A stretch of DNA of 64,000 bases from contig CM035806.1 in assembly GCA_020466095.1 (NCBI GenBank), forward strand, positions 91,821,270-91,885,269, in the 5' to 3' direction. The DNA comes from Chlorops oryzae. Taxonomy: Eukaryota; Arthropoda; Insecta; Diptera; Chloropidae. Shown one piece after another: positions 1 through 11,273 of this stretch (the first letter of the stretch is position 1; each line of letters opens with the position of its first letter). The notes beneath the pieces were generated by a model that saw only the letters and a list, made by a program, of their open reading frames with translations, did no database searches and was not told the origin of the DNA. Both the position numbers and the translations under genes were made by a program.

Positions 1-340
1 ATAAGTCACGGTTACATATTATGGGGAAGGTATTAGCGCCTTACCATCGCCCCATCGGACACCTTTTCCTCCGGTACCAGATTGACCGGTGTTTTCTGGA
101 CACCTTTCACCTCTGGTGGGGCCGAGGCCTATCTAACCTCTGCATGCGCTTACGGTCTCAGCACCCGGTTGATTAAGTGCAACTCCACACCCAGCCTAAA
201 AAGGCTCTACCCGCGTATATTTGGGTTCAAACCACAGCCACTACGAACTCCCACAAGGGGGCCAACCACAACTGATCAGACTGGGCAGTCATGATCTCCC
301 GTAGTACCCGACTTTACTCTCAGGTCGAAGCTCGTACATT
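1..340 (-). repeat. Linker block L, copy 1 (partial)
   Basis: Conserved non-coding block lying directly after the 3' end of R1-clade element E1. It is nearly identical to 30420-30757 and clearly related to 13980-14330. No rRNA, tRNA or snRNA resemblance is seen. The block recurs between the 3' end of one R1-like element and the 5' region of the next, so it is either a repeated host target or part of the elements' own long 5' region. The window edge truncates it. Confidence 0.7.
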
Positions 341-391
341 AAATATATTGCGCATAAGTACATGTAAAAACATGCAAGTATACACAATATA

Positions 392-1681
392 TTAGGTGTA
401 GTAAAAAATCCATTATTTTTCCAATAGATGGTGTTATTTATCTGCATCTCGCGTTGTATAAGTCCGATCGTGTTCCGCTAGGGGGCATTAGAAAGATGAC
501 AGTTCCTACTAAAAAAGCTTTTTTGACACTTTTTTGATTGATTGATTCAGTTTTGTTTGAGAGCTTGTCAAAGATGGACATCAGCAAAGAGAAAATTCGC
601 TACATTTTACAGTTTTTCTTCGATAAGGGAGAAAACGCAAGCCAGGCGGCTGAAAATGTGAATAGCGTTTATGGACCTGATACTGTAACAGCCAATCATG
701 CGCAATTTTGGTTTCGTCGATTCCGTTCCGGTAACTTTGATGTCAAGGATGCACCACGCACTGGAAGGCCAATTGTCGAAAATGTCGATAAAATCATGGA
801 AATTTATCGAGTCCGACCGTCATGTTAGCACTGTTTCGATTGCAAAAGAGCTAAAGATTGCACACAAAAAACCGTTTGGAACCATTTGAATAAGGCTGGA
901 TACACAAAGAAGCTCGATGTATGGGTGCCACACGAGTTAACGCAAAAAAAACCTCATAGACCGAATTTCCATCTGCGAATCGCTGCTGAACCGCAACAAA
1001 ATCGACCCATTTCTGAAGCGGTTGGTGACTGGTGATGAAAAGTGGGTCACTTACGACAACGTCAAGCGAAAACGGTCGTGGTCGAAACACGGTGAACCGG
1101 CGGAAACGGTGGCCAAGCCAGGATTGACGGCCAGGAAGGTTTTGCTGTGTGTTTGGTGGGATTGGCAGGGAATTATCTACTATGAGCTGCTCCCATACGG
1201 CAAAACTCTTAACTCGGAACTCTACTGTCAACAATTGGACCGTCTGAAGGAAGCAATCGCCCATAAGCGGCCAGCTTTGGCCAAATAGGAGAGGAATTGT
1301 GTTCCATCAGGACAACGCCAGGCCACACACATCGATAGTGACTCGCCAGAAGCTCCGGGAGTTTGGTTGGGAGGTTCTTCTGCATCCACCTTATAGTCCG
1401 GACCTGGCACCAAGTGATTACCATCTGTTCCTGTCCATGGCGAACAATTTTGCTGGTGAAACATTCGCTTCAAGAGAGGCTTCTGAAATTCGACTGTCTC
1501 AATTTTTTGCTAATAGGAACGAGGGCTTCTATGAGAGAGGCATAATGAAATTACCTTTAAAATGGCAACAAGTTATCGAACAAAACGGCGCATATTTGAC
1601 CTAAATCGGGTCATTCTAACTATCTTAAATAAAGCCCTCAATTTAATGCAAAAATAATGGATTTCTTTTTACTACACCTAA
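392..1681 (+). mobile_element. mariner DNA transposon, 1290 bp
   Basis: The ends are inverted repeats of about 30 bp starting TTAGGTGTAGTAAAAA; the right copy has a small internal indel. The element is flanked by TA at 390-391 and 1682-1683. The uninserted relative at about 30795-30810 contains a single TA at this position, so the insertion site is exact. Length matches typical mariner elements (about 1.3 kb). It sits in the 3'UTR of R1-like element E1, on the opposite strand. Confidence 0.95.
574..1603 (+). pseudogene. mariner transposase pseudogene
   Basis: Cut-and-paste transposase of the Tc1/mariner superfamily. The reading frame begins at ATG 574 with the mariner helix-turn-helix region and ends with TAA at about 1603. 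The catalytic triad is visible as TGDEKW near 1028, FHQDNARPHT near 1299 and YSPDLAPSDYHLF near 1393; there are 34 residues between the second and third Asp, the D34D signature of mariner. At least four frameshifts (near 800, 868, 945 and 1287) break the frame; those near 868 and 945 lie in A-runs. All catalytic residues are kept but no full protein can be made, so this copy is dead though probably recent. Confidence 0.92.
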
Positions 1682-4339
1682 TACATTACGTGCTACCATT
1701 TTTAGCTCCAGAAAGCTCGGTAGTGGTAACCGTTCACGACATACATTAAGTATGCCGCTCCCAGATTTAATGGTACTCTGGTCAGACCGTCACGCGCCAC
1801 CGAAATGACGCGCTTCTCGTGCCACTCTACGTTTATTGCGTCTGGCTATTATTTTGCTGGTCTCGCTCTGTCATCAGCATCTCCTGTCGTCTCTTGAAAG
1901 CCAATTTGGCAAATCGTTGGAGCTCGCCAAAACTTTCCGGGTTTTCTACCACTTTCGTCACATTCCAGGCCCCATTTCTCCAGTTAATATTCATGGCCTC
2001 CAGATTTCGCAGATCGGCATAAATTCTGCACTGGTCTCTGTAGGTTCACCACACAAAAAAGCCTCCGTTTCCGATAGCGCTCGCCTCTTCAAAAAGTCTC
2101 CAATAGACCCATGTCCCGTTAGCAAAAAGCCAGTAAGGAGTGTGAACCTAAAGCTCGGATTTTTAACTGCAAACGTTGCGGTCTGAATGAATGCAAATGT
2201 TGTCCTGCCTTTTGTGCTTCGATTCCATCTTTCTGTCCAGCTTTCTTCTATGCAAGCAAGTACCTTTTCCTTTTGCTGCCTTGAGCCAGCGGTGCTGCTC
2301 CAGCTAGCACCTGAAGAGCTTCTGTCGAGACTGTTCGGTAGACTGACAAGCAGGCCAGCAACATTGTTCGCTGACATGACAGCTGACAGCGACTCTCAGA
2401 ACTCGACTGATCATTCCAACAACACCCGAGATTTTTAGTCTCAGGGCCTTGAGATGCGGCATGAAGCTCATGCGTTCTCCTACGGTGATCCCGAGATACT
2501 TGGTCTGTTGGACATATCTTATTCTGCTTTCGTTTACTCTTATAACGGGAGGTCGCGTTATGTGCAGTTTCCCTTTCAGCAACATCATTGTCGTTTTTTC
2601 AGATGACACGCTGACGCCAACGCTTTCGCCCCACTGGGTGACTTTATGCAGAATTTCGTTGCCCCTCACTTCTAATTGTGATCGCGAGTTGCCCTCTACC
2701 AAAAGCAAAATATCGTCTGCATATGCCGCAAATTTTCCATCAAGCTGCTCTCATGTTCCGCACATACGGCCCACAGATTGAGCCTTGTGGGCATTCTCGT
2801 TCAATCCCTCTCGTGACAGATATTTCACCTTGCTGTGATGTGGCTATTCTGCCTGAAAAATAGCTACGCAAATCCACAAAAATGCCCAAGACATATCTGC
2901 TTGAGCTCTCTTCCACGCACCGTTGAGCATAGGTCCATGCATCCACAGTGCAGCGTCCCTTTTAGAAGCCGAACTGAAATTGGTGAAAAGCTCCGCCAAC
3001 CAGCTCCAGTAGCCTGTTAACCAGTACTCTCTCCAGCACTTTTCCGTAAGCTGACAGAAGGGAAATTCCTCGGTACGACGACATCATCATCCTAGGCTTT
3101 TCCGGGCCCTTAAGCAGCGCAATCACTTTAGCTTCTTTCCACCGAATGGGAAAATAACCCTCCATAATGCAGCTGTTGTACATTGCAAGCATTTCTTCTG
3201 GTAGTGCTCGCCACACATTTCTTAGCATTGCGCCCGTCACCCCGTCAACGCCCGTCGCTGCTTTAGATCTTATTTTCCAAATGCAGTCTTCTAGCTCCAA
3301 TCGCGTTACTAGTTGCGGGACATGGTCCGGACCATAGACCTCAACTGGCCTTTCAGACGACGGAAAGAAATTTTCCAGTAAAGCTTAGAAACAGTCTTCC
3401 CATGTGGTAAGCAGCTCATCGCCTCTCTGGAGTGCACTTATTTCCATACTTCGTCTACCTTTGCATATCCGGTACACGTCACCCCATGGATCATTATTAT
3501 TTCGCCTGACAAAGCTTCTCCAGTCGTCGGTTTTCGTTTTTATCATACAAGCTTTATACTGGTTTCGTGCCCACCTGTATTCCACCAACCGAGTCGCCTC
3601 CGTTTCGTGTCGCTGCATTTTAGCTCTTTTCCACCTTTGTTTGCATCTTCGCATCTGCCTACGAAGTGCACTGAGCTCCGTTGTCCACCACGCTATCCTC
3701 TTTTGCAATCGTGAGGTTTGCCTTCCAAGGATCTGGTCGCTCACCTCGCTTACAATTTGATGCAATTGCTCAACCTTGGACTCCGCAGTTTGTCTTTCAA
3801 ACAATGAAAGAGGGAAACGTTCAGCAGCTAGATCCTGCAGCTTTGCTGCAAACTGCTCCCAGTTTGCATTCCTCATATTCCATCTTAGTAGTTGACTCTC
3901 TTCCCCCGTTCTTTCCATCTCTGCTGTTATTTGAATTGGATTGTGATCACTCAGGGAATAACCATCTATTATCTGCCATCGAAAACCGAACTTTCTCAAG
4001 GCCGCTGTATTTGCTAGAGTCACTTCAATGTCACTGACGCCGTTTGAGCTGCTGAAAGTGAACGCTCGACTTGGTTCGTTCACCACATGAAGGTCCTTTT
4101 TTGCCAGCCATTCTTCCATCTCATTACCTCGAGTGTAGCTCTGCGCTCCTAGAGAAGTCCGGGAGAGCTTCGAGATCCACATGGAGGATTGGGCTCCCTG
4201 AAAAATGGCCCCAATGCAAAATGGCCCCAAACTCAAAATGAAAAATGACCCCAAAACTTAATATTGAAAACAACAACACGAATTTTGGGGCGATTTTTCA
4301 TTTTTTTGGGGTCTTTTTTCCTTTTTGTTTGGGGTCATT

Positions 4340-4560
4340 TTGCATTTTTCAAAAATTACATTGAGTTTGGGGCCACTTTTCCTTTTTTGATTTGGGGCCT
4401 TTTTTCATAATGCAAAATTACCCCAATTTTGGGGCCATTTTTCCTTTTTTGATTTGGGGTCTTTTTTCATAATGCAAAATTACCCCAATTTTGGGGCCAT
4501 TTTTCCTTTTTTGATTTGGGGCAATTTTTCATAATGCAAAATTACCCCAAAACTTTATAT
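4340..4560. repeat. 62-bp tandem repeat array, left
   Basis: About three and a half units. The landmark CATAATGCAAAATTACCCC recurs at 4406, 4468 and 4530, exactly 62 bp apart. The units share GGGGCCATTTTTCC and TTTTTTGATTTGGGG. The array lies inside the foldback element, left of its unique core. Confidence 0.95.
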
Positions 4561-4789
4561 ATGAAGCGTTTGTTCAATTTTAAATTAATTAAATTTAAAT
4601 TAAATCCAATGACCTATTTTGTCATCAGCTGACTCTCTCAAACGACCACTTAACAAGGTGACCAGCTGTCTCGGTGCGGTGCAAGGTTGCCACATATATT
4701 TCCGGGCCGTTTTCCTTCGTACAAAATTGGGGCTCCAAAAAAAAAATGGTCCTAATTCAAAACTATCGCCAACTGAAAATGAAAAAATG

Positions 4790-5510
4790 CCCCAAAATAT
4801 TATACTGAATGGGGTTATTTTTCATAATGCAAAATTACCCCAATTTTGGGGCCATTTTTCCTTTTTTGATTTGGGGTCTTTTTTCATAATGCAAAATTAC
4901 CCCAAATTTAGGGTTATTTTTCCTTTTTTGATTTGGGGTCTTTTTTCATAATGCAAAATTACCCCAATTTTGGGGCCATTTTTCCTTTTTTGATTTGGGG
5001 TTTTTTTTCATAATGCAATATTACCCCAATTTTGGGGACATTTTTCCTTTTTTGATTTGGGGTCTTTTTTCATAATGCAAAATTACCCCAATTTTGGGGC
5101 CATTTTTCCTTTTTTGTTTGGGGCCATTTTTCCTTTTTTGATTTGGGGTCTTTTTTCATAATGCAAAATTACCCCAATTTTGGGGCCATTTTTCCTTTTT
5201 TGATTTGGGGTCTTTTTTCATAATGCAAAATTACCCCAATTTTGGGGCTATTTTTCCTTTTTTGATTTGGGGTCTTTTTTCATAATGCAAAATTACCCCA
5301 ATTTTGGGACCATTTTTCCTTTTTTGATTTGGGGTCTTTTTTCATAATGCAAAATTACCCCAAATTTAGGGTTATTTTTCCTTTTTTGATTTGGGGTCTT
5401 TTTCCATAATGCAAAATTACCCCAAGTTTGGGGCCTTTTTTCCTTTCTTGAATTGGGGTGATTTTTCATAATGCAAAATTACCCCACTTTTGGGGCCATT
5501 TTTTCAATAA
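4790..5510. repeat. 62-bp tandem repeat array, right
   Basis: About eleven units of the same 62-bp repeat. The CATAATGC landmark occurs at 4823, 4885, 4947, 5009, 5071, 5157, 5219, 5281, 5343, 5405 and 5467. One interval is 86 bp because of a 24-bp partial duplication near 5115-5140. Both arrays are in the same orientation, so they add direct as well as inverted repetition to the element. Confidence 0.95.
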
Positions 5511-6445
5511 AAAAATTTCAAGTTGTAGTTTGGGGCCATTTTTCATTTGTATTCAAAACGAATCCTGATTCTTGGGGCGGTTTTTCATTTTATGTTGGGG
5601 CTATAATTCATAATGCAAAATGACCCCAAAAGTCGGGGCCTCTTTTATTTGGTTATGAATCCATTTCGCGTTCCAGCCCTGTCTTATATTCTTGACTTAT
5701 CATTTGATTTTGGGGCCAAATTTCATTTTTTAAAGTGGGGCCATTTTGCATAATGAAAAATTACCCCAAAATTGGGGCAATTTTTCATTTCTAGTTTTCC
5801 AAATTTCATAGGACCATTTTTATTTTCTAGTTTGGGGTCATTTTTCATTTAGATTAAAAACACCTCTTTTTGATTTTGGGGCCTTTTTTCATTTTATTTT
5901 GGGGCCAAATTTCATTTTTGATTTGGGGTCATTTTTCAAAATGCAAAATTGCCCCAAAATTTGGGGCCTTTTTTCATTTTCAGTTTGGGGCCATTTTTCA
6001 TTGGGGCCATTTTTCATTCCCCCGGAGGATTGAGCGTTCGCATCCATGCCTATGATAATGGGTGATCTGTTTACTAGTAACAGAACCCTATCAATATATC
6101 TTAGATATGGCTCCAATGGTTGACTGAACACACAGTATACAGATACAACGACCATTGTTCCCCAAGGACCAGTGACTCTTAGACACACTCCATCGTCGCC
6201 TATTGGTATATCTAGGCCATGTAACTTTTGGTCGTCAATGATGATCGCCGCTTTACCGTTCTTGCTCGTGTACGCTCTCATTCTTTTAGGAAGCCCCCTA
6301 ATTAAATACTGCCCAGTCGGTTCTATGCATGCAAAAGGCTCTTGTACTAGCGCTATGTCGCAGTTCTTATCCACCATCGTCCTTCCCAGTTCACATGTCG
6401 CCAGATATCCCCCTCCACAGTTTTGTTGCAATATTTGCACCATCT

Positions 6446-7726
6446 TTAATGTCTAGCACCCCTCCTAGCAATTAACATCGCGTACACAGGACAGTTGTCC
6501 GACATCATATGATGTGCTGCTGGCTGACCCTTAAACTCACAGTTTCTGCAGTGAAGAGCGTTCTTACATGAGCGCTCAGAGTGTCCTGCCTCACCACACC
6601 GCCGGCAAACTTCCTGCTTGTAGTGGCAGTCCTTCACCCTGTGATCAAAACTAAGGCACCTAAAACATCCTAGTGCTGGTGCTCTGGTGCCCACGCGGTA
6701 GGAGAGGTAGTCAAAATAGCACCTGCCTCTTTCTGTTAATATATTCGCCAGTTTTGTCTCCATTTCCAGTACTACATTTACACTTGAGTCAGCTGTCCGC
6801 TCTCAAGGTTTGGATACCAGCTTTACGCCTCTCTCCACCTCCGCCTGTTCACATTCCCCTTCAAAATTGTATTTAAAGAGGCCCTTCATAAACTTCTCCG
6901 GCTCAATATTGGTGTCAACATTTCTTATGACGACAACCTCAAGTCGCGGCTTATTCGGCTCAACTCTCAGGCCCACCTCCTCAAACTTTTGGTTCTTCAG
7001 CACCTTATCCCGCTCTGCAGCTGATGGGTGGCGCATTACAGCACCGCCTCGCTTTACCGGCTTTATTTCGTGGACACGAACTCCAAGAGAGGGTGCCACG
7101 TCCACTCTCACCTTCTGAGCCACCTCTTCTGGTGTCATCTTGGGATCATTGCTACGGATGACTGCAGACCACGTTTCTACCGGCTTGCGATTAGTTGACC
7201 TTGATTGCCTCTCAGCAACCCCTCTTGACGGCAGAGAATTCACCTTTGCGGCGTACTTGGCTCTCTCCTCCAGCCTGGCCACCATATCGACGAGCCCCAT
7301 AAGAAGCGTCTCATATCGTTTGCCCATGTGCAGGACGCTTAACGCTACCTTAGGCGCAACCCCTTCAGCTACAACTGCTTTATTTAACCCGCTCTTAATA
7401 TTCGCCAACTCACTCATTACCGACTCAATACTTAAGTCTAAGGCCCTCACCGACTTTTCCGTAGCACTTGACTTAACATCTGTAGCGTCCTCACCACTGA
7501 AAAAGGGGTTTACCTGCGGTGCTGCTGTGGGAGTAGCCATCGGGGTATTCTTCGCTGGTAGCTTCTTCTTCGTCGTCTTGCGCTTTAGTTTCGGCGATGG
7601 CGCTTCAGACGACTCTGCATCCGACGAAACTACCGACATTTGGACCTCAGACACGTCCTCCTTATCGGTCAGACTTACATCCGACACTGATACACTAGTA
7701 CCCGCTTTTTTTGGCTTTGGGGCCAT
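6446..7726 (-). pseudogene. E1 ORF1 (Gag-like, zinc knuckle) with one nonsense codon
   Basis: Nucleic-acid-binding ORF1 protein of an R1-clade element. The chosen start is ATG 7726 (MAPKPKKAG), which aligns with the equivalent ATG of E5. The N-terminal half is basic and serine-rich. The C-terminus carries three Cys-rich knuckles (CFRCLSFDHRVKDC, CRRCGEAGHSERSC, then CRNC followed by a spaced His and Cys). A single TGA at about 6803-6805 sits where E5 has Trp; after it the same frame continues to the stop at 6446. The frame is otherwise open for about 425 codons, so the damage is slight. Confidence 0.88.
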
Positions 7727-8056
7727 TTTTGTCCTTTTTCGGACCACTCACAGAACATTTGCTTTTTTTTTGGGCACTTCTTCTCGCAGGCTGTCGTTTG
7801 GCACCAAAAACAGAACTGGTCCACTTTTGGACCACCTTCCACTTCACTGTCCCTCAGGGGACACCCTTTGTACTGGTCTGTTTCGGACCAGTTAGGGACC
7901 ACTTGGAACTACTAGTACCTACTGGGGTACTTGCGGAGCGCTTAGTATTTGCAGTGTCCACTTCACTGTCTACTCGGGGATAGCGCTTTCCCCGGTCACC
8001 GTCTTAGTCACTGCGCTGCAGGGAAACTCGGTCACTTCGACTGATTTCCTGCTCGG
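7727..8056 (-). other. E1 5' untranslated region (truncated)
   Basis: Non-coding sequence rich in short GGACCA/TGGTCC-type repeats, like the 5'UTRs of E4 and E5. It ends abruptly near 8056-8160, where the RT fragment F2 begins, so the promoter end is probably lost. Confidence 0.6.
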
Positions 8057-8059
8057 GTG

Positions 8060-8702
8060 ATTCTCCTTGTGCGCCTCAAGTATGCTACGATTTTTTTTAC
8101 TACAAAACCCGGAATAGCTCCGGAACTGGGCAACTTACAGCAAAAATTTTTATATCACACTGATGGCCAAATCGAGATCTATCGATTGGTACCACTTTCG
8201 GCCACTACCCGAGAAATAGCTTTTCCAAAGCTGTATTTCCGGGCAGCCGACTTCACTCAATCTATCAAGCACTCGATCCCACCGCAAGTAATCAAACGCA
8301 CCCTTAAAATCAACAAATACTCCCAGAACATACCTACCCTCACTACCACTCACACTGTCCTTAACATACTTCCATGCATCTTCCACACAGCGTCCACATT
8401 TAAATCCATACTGCCTCTCAGAGACTTGACCATTCACTCTCTCCTGAAGCCGGCAGACCATGATCCTCTCCAAAACCTTTCCCAATACTGGGAGAAGACT
8501 TATTCCTCGATAGGATCGAGGATTGGAGAGATTGCGGCCAGGTGACTTCAAGAGCACTATCACTCTTGCATTTTTCCACACATCCGGAAACATACACGTA
8601 CTCATGCACTTGCCAAACAAGGCCCTCAGGTACTCCGGTATGGCCCGCCAGATGCCTCTAAGCATCTCCGCGGTCATCCCATCCATACCTGGGGACCTTC
8701 TT
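8060..8702 (-). pseudogene. F2: R1-clade reverse transcriptase fragment (E2-like subfamily)
   Basis: A 178-codon open stretch from 8686 down to 8150 encodes the RT fingers/palm entry: GMTAEMLRGIWRAIP, SYRGISLLPVLGKVLERIMV, ERQYGFKCGRCVEDAWKYV, and FVDFKGAFDYLRWDRV with its catalytic Asp. It ends in SYFSG followed by unrelated residues, so it is 3'-truncated before the YADD box. The closest relative in the window is E2, but it is clearly diverged. The 5' side is cut by the assembly gap. Confidence 0.85.
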
Positions 8703-8802
8703 NNNNNNNNNNNNNNNNNNNNNNNNNNNNNNNNNNNNNNNNNNNNNNNNNNNNNNNNNNNNNNNNNNNNNNNNNNNNNNNNNNNNNNNNNNNNNNNNNN
8801 NN
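8703..8802. other. Assembly gap (100 N)
   Basis: Run of exactly 100 N, a conventional scaffold-gap size. It separates F2 from a 28S rRNA fragment; the true distance is unknown. Confidence 0.99.
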
Positions 8803-8869
8803 CCGTACCTGCGGTTCCTCTCGTACTACGCAGGAATGCTGGCGTTACAATTTTTCGCCATTAGTAGGA

Positions 8870-8905
<36 letters not shown>
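8803..8905 (-). rRNA. 28S rRNA 3'-region fragment, truncated by gap
   Basis: The reverse complement contains the conserved GGGTTTAGACCGTCGTGAGA and the sarcin-ricin core AGTACGAGAGGAACC, both diagnostic of large-subunit rRNA. It is the inverted copy of 52261-52363 and joins the truncated RT of E2 at the same base. It is far too short to be functional. Confidence 0.93.
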
Positions 8906-11271
8906 AGTCCTCGGCTTTTACCTCGAGACCTGCACTAGAGTTGGCTTCGATCAACAGGAGCAAATCATCCGCATATGCACAGCATTTGCACATCTGTTCG
9001 AGGCGTGCCAGCAGAGGATCCATCGAAAAGTTCCAAATATATGGACCACAGATGGACCCCTGCGGGCAATCTCGAACCACATCCACACTAACCGTATCAC
9101 ATTGATCCACGATGCACGCACTTCTGCCGGAGAAATAGCTATTCCAAAGCTTAATTTCCCGGCAGCCCACTTCGTTCAATCTCTCAATCACTCGATCCCA
9201 ACTCAAATAATCAAACGCGCCTTTAAAATCAACAAACACACCCAAAACATAATTACTTTCACTGTCGTTCACAGTATCTTTAACATACATCCACGCATCC
9301 TCTACACACCGCCCACTATTAAATCCGTACTGCCTCTCGGATGTCAGGCCTTCCACACTCTCCTGGAGACGCTCAACCATGATCCTCTCCAGCACCTTCC
9401 CCATAACTGGCAGAAGGCTGATTCCCCGGTATTACCGAGGATTGGAGCGGACACGGTCGGGCGATTTCAGGAGCACAATCACTCTCGCACACTTCCACTC
9501 TTCAGGAAAGATACACTCACTTATACACCTAGCAAATATGTTCCTCAGGTACTCGGGAGTGACTCGCCAGATACTTTTCAGCATCTCGCTAGTCATTCGG
9601 TCCACACCTGGAGACCTATTTGCCCTGACCCGAGAGACAGCATGCTCTTATTCATGCAGTTCCAGAGTCGGCGGCACCACAACGACATCTTCCGATGCCT
9701 GAGGGGTAATCGCCGCTCTGGGAAAAAACGCATTCATCAGAACATTCGCACACTCAGACCATGTACACACAACATCATCACCAACATTTAATCCACTCAA
9801 ATCTACACACTTACCCTTTCCTTTCCACACACGATGCACTCTTCCCCATGCATCATTCCGATTTAGTGCGGGAGCTAGCACGTGTTTTACCCTCCTCATA
9901 AGCGCCGCATTCCAAATGTATCTTAAAAGACGGGGTTTTACTCGTACATCACAAAAATGATTTTTCGCTTAGTTAGCAATTTATCTACCACTCAGCAAAA
10001 ATTCAACCGCGGCGCAGATCGCGCTTTTTTTGGCCATTTTTTCACCCATTGGGGGTCGATTTTCGCCCCTTATGCCACCTCTCGATTTTTGTGATGTACG
10101 AGTAAAACCCCGTCTTTTAAGATACATTTGGAATGCGGCGCTTATGAGGAGGGTAAAACACGTGCTAGCTCCCGGACTAGTTATCTGACACAAAATTTCT
10201 CCACTCATCCTCCTTAACTCGCAATATGGCCTTCTTGTAGTCCTTCAGAGCCCGACGGTAAGCGGCTTCATGCAGCGTCGCATCCAAATCGTTTGCCCGC
10301 CTGGCTCTTTTGAACCTATTTTGAAGACGCCGGACGGTCCTTCGACTGGACGCGAGTTCTTCAGTCCACCACTTCACTCTACGGGCTCGGAAAGTTCTCG
10401 CCCGAACCAAAATTGAATCATTCACGCTCATCACACATTCGTTTACACACCTTATTTGCTCCTCTACACTCAAACTTTCAAATTCATTCATCGGCACACT
10501 AAGAAGTGCCTCTCTCACACGCTCACCATAAAACCCCCAGTCAACACTCGAAGAACGCCAACGTGACACACTCACGCCGTTATTATTCACACTTGTGTAA
10601 GTGACCCTAACTGAAATTAAGTTATGGTCACTCACACCCCAATCATTCCTCACTTTCCATTCAAAACTATACATTCCAGTCGCTGCCATATTTGCAACTG
10701 TCACATCAATATCACTTACACCCCTTGGACCATCAAAAGTATACAAATCACTCGGCTCATTCAAAACATTCATCTCATTCTCAATAATCCATTCACTGAG
10801 ATCCGCACCACGAATCTGGTTCAGCTGGCCAGAAGAATGTCTGGCCATTTTGCTGAACCAGACGGGTGATACGGCGTTTGCATCCATACCGACAATCACC
10901 GGAGCACCTCCTGCCAGTCGGACCACATCGCCGATAAATGACAGGTAGGGATCCAGTGATGTCATGAAACAACAATACACACTCACAAGGTACATCTCAC
11001 CAAACACACCTTTAACCCACACACATACTCCTTCTGCACTCTGTTTCACAACCATACACTCAACATTTCTATCATTCACAACGATGGCAGCTCTTTGCTC
11101 AAGATCCAAAAAGACCCGCATGTGCGACGGAAGGCCACACACGCAATTGTGAGCTACATATGGCTCCTGGATCAGAGCGAAAGAGCCGTCAGTTTCACAC
11201 AAACATTCACCTAATTCACACATAACAGCTCTTGCTCTCTGACAGTTAAATTGCATTATGTTCACTTCCAT
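8906..11271 (-). pseudogene. E2 ORF2: endonuclease and partial RT
   Basis: Starts at ATG 11271. The AP-like endonuclease is open to 10177: QFNCQRARAV, LIQEPYVA, GMDANAVSPVWFSK, SDIDVTVAN and SDHNLISV are the expected catalytic blocks. The frame then runs into the MITE at 9869-10174 and resumes at 9868 (NDAWGRVHRV). A small deletion or rearrangement near 9625-9650 removes the linker before the RT. RT motifs follow (RGISLLPVMGKVLERIMV, DFKGAFDYL, CPQGSICGPYIW, YADDLLLL), and coding stops at 8906 in 28S sequence. The RT thumb and C-terminal Cys-His region are absent. Confidence 0.88.
9869..10174. mobile_element. 306-bp MITE with perfect 90-bp terminal inverted repeats
   Basis: Bases 9869-9958 and 10085-10174 are exact inverted repeats starting CGGGAGCTAGCACGTG. 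The 126-bp middle is unrelated. It interrupts the E2 ORF2 linker between endonuclease and RT. No clean target duplication is visible: the flanks share only ACTA. It is non-autonomous and its superfamily is unassigned. The same insertion is at 50993-51298. Confidence 0.93.
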
Positions 11272-11273
11272 AT

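Larger units (their letters stand above)
4192..6023. mobile_element. Foldback / MULE-like element with 9-bp target duplication
   Basis: A 1832-bp insertion inside the E1 endonuclease coding region. It is flanked by perfect copies of GGAGGATTG at 4183-4191 and 6024-6032; removing the insertion and one copy rejoins the endonuclease frame between GMDANAQSS and MWISKLS. The termini are imperfect inverted repeats of more than 50 bp sharing TGAAAAATGGCCCCAATG close to each end. Most of the interior is made of 62-bp tandem repeats, with a non-repetitive core of about 230 bp at 4560-4790. No transposase is present. A 9-bp duplication and long inverted repeats built from tandem units are hallmarks of Drosophila FB foldback elements and the MULE superfamily; the family call is by structure only. 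Confidence 0.85.
1840..6443 (-). pseudogene. E1 ORF2: endonuclease-reverse transcriptase, broken
   Basis: ORF2 starts at ATG 6443, 3 nt downstream of the ORF1 stop codon at 6446. The endonuclease N-terminus (LQQNCGGG, VQEPF, GMDANAQSS) reads to the foldback insertion at 6023 and resumes at 4182 with MWISKLS, then the SDIEVTLAN and SDHNPI motifs. A stop interrupts it near 3385. RT then runs 3300-2962 to FGF, with a stop there, a deletion of roughly 30 codons inside the FVD(F/L) motif near 2870, and frameshifts near 2740. The palm/thumb segment is at 2708-2304, and a further deletion precedes the C-terminal Cys-His motif (LCGEPTE) near 2060. Known role of the family is target-primed reverse transcription; this copy cannot encode it. 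Confidence 0.88.
341..8056 (-). mobile_element. Degenerate R1-clade non-LTR retrotransposon E1
   Basis: Minus-strand element in the order 5'UTR (7727-8056), ORF1 (6446-7726), ORF2 (1840-6443, interrupted) and 3'UTR (about 341-391 plus 1682-1840). It contains two later insertions, a mariner in the 3'UTR and a foldback element in the endonuclease domain. Its 3' part (with linker L) repeats almost exactly at 30420-31302 without the mariner. The family call rests on the ORF1 triple CCHC knuckle, the endonuclease, RT and C-terminal Cys-His layout, and protein similarity among the copies in this window. Several in-frame stops and deletions make it non-functional. Confidence 0.85.

Noticed and set aside
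4790..5510. Regular 62-bp repeats as a CRISPR-like array
   Set aside because: Units are fully repetitive with no unique spacers, and the context is a eukaryotic foldback element.
7140..7895. 251-codon plus-strand open frame opposite E1 ORF1
   Set aside because: Shadow of the minus-strand ORF1; low-complexity Ser/Leu/Thr-rich translation with no motif, and similar shadows lie opposite every ORF1 copy.
9981..10208. 75-codon open frame on the minus strand (and its twin at 50959-51186)
   Set aside because: It lies across the 90-bp arms and centre of the MITE; the sequence is explained by the inverted repeats.
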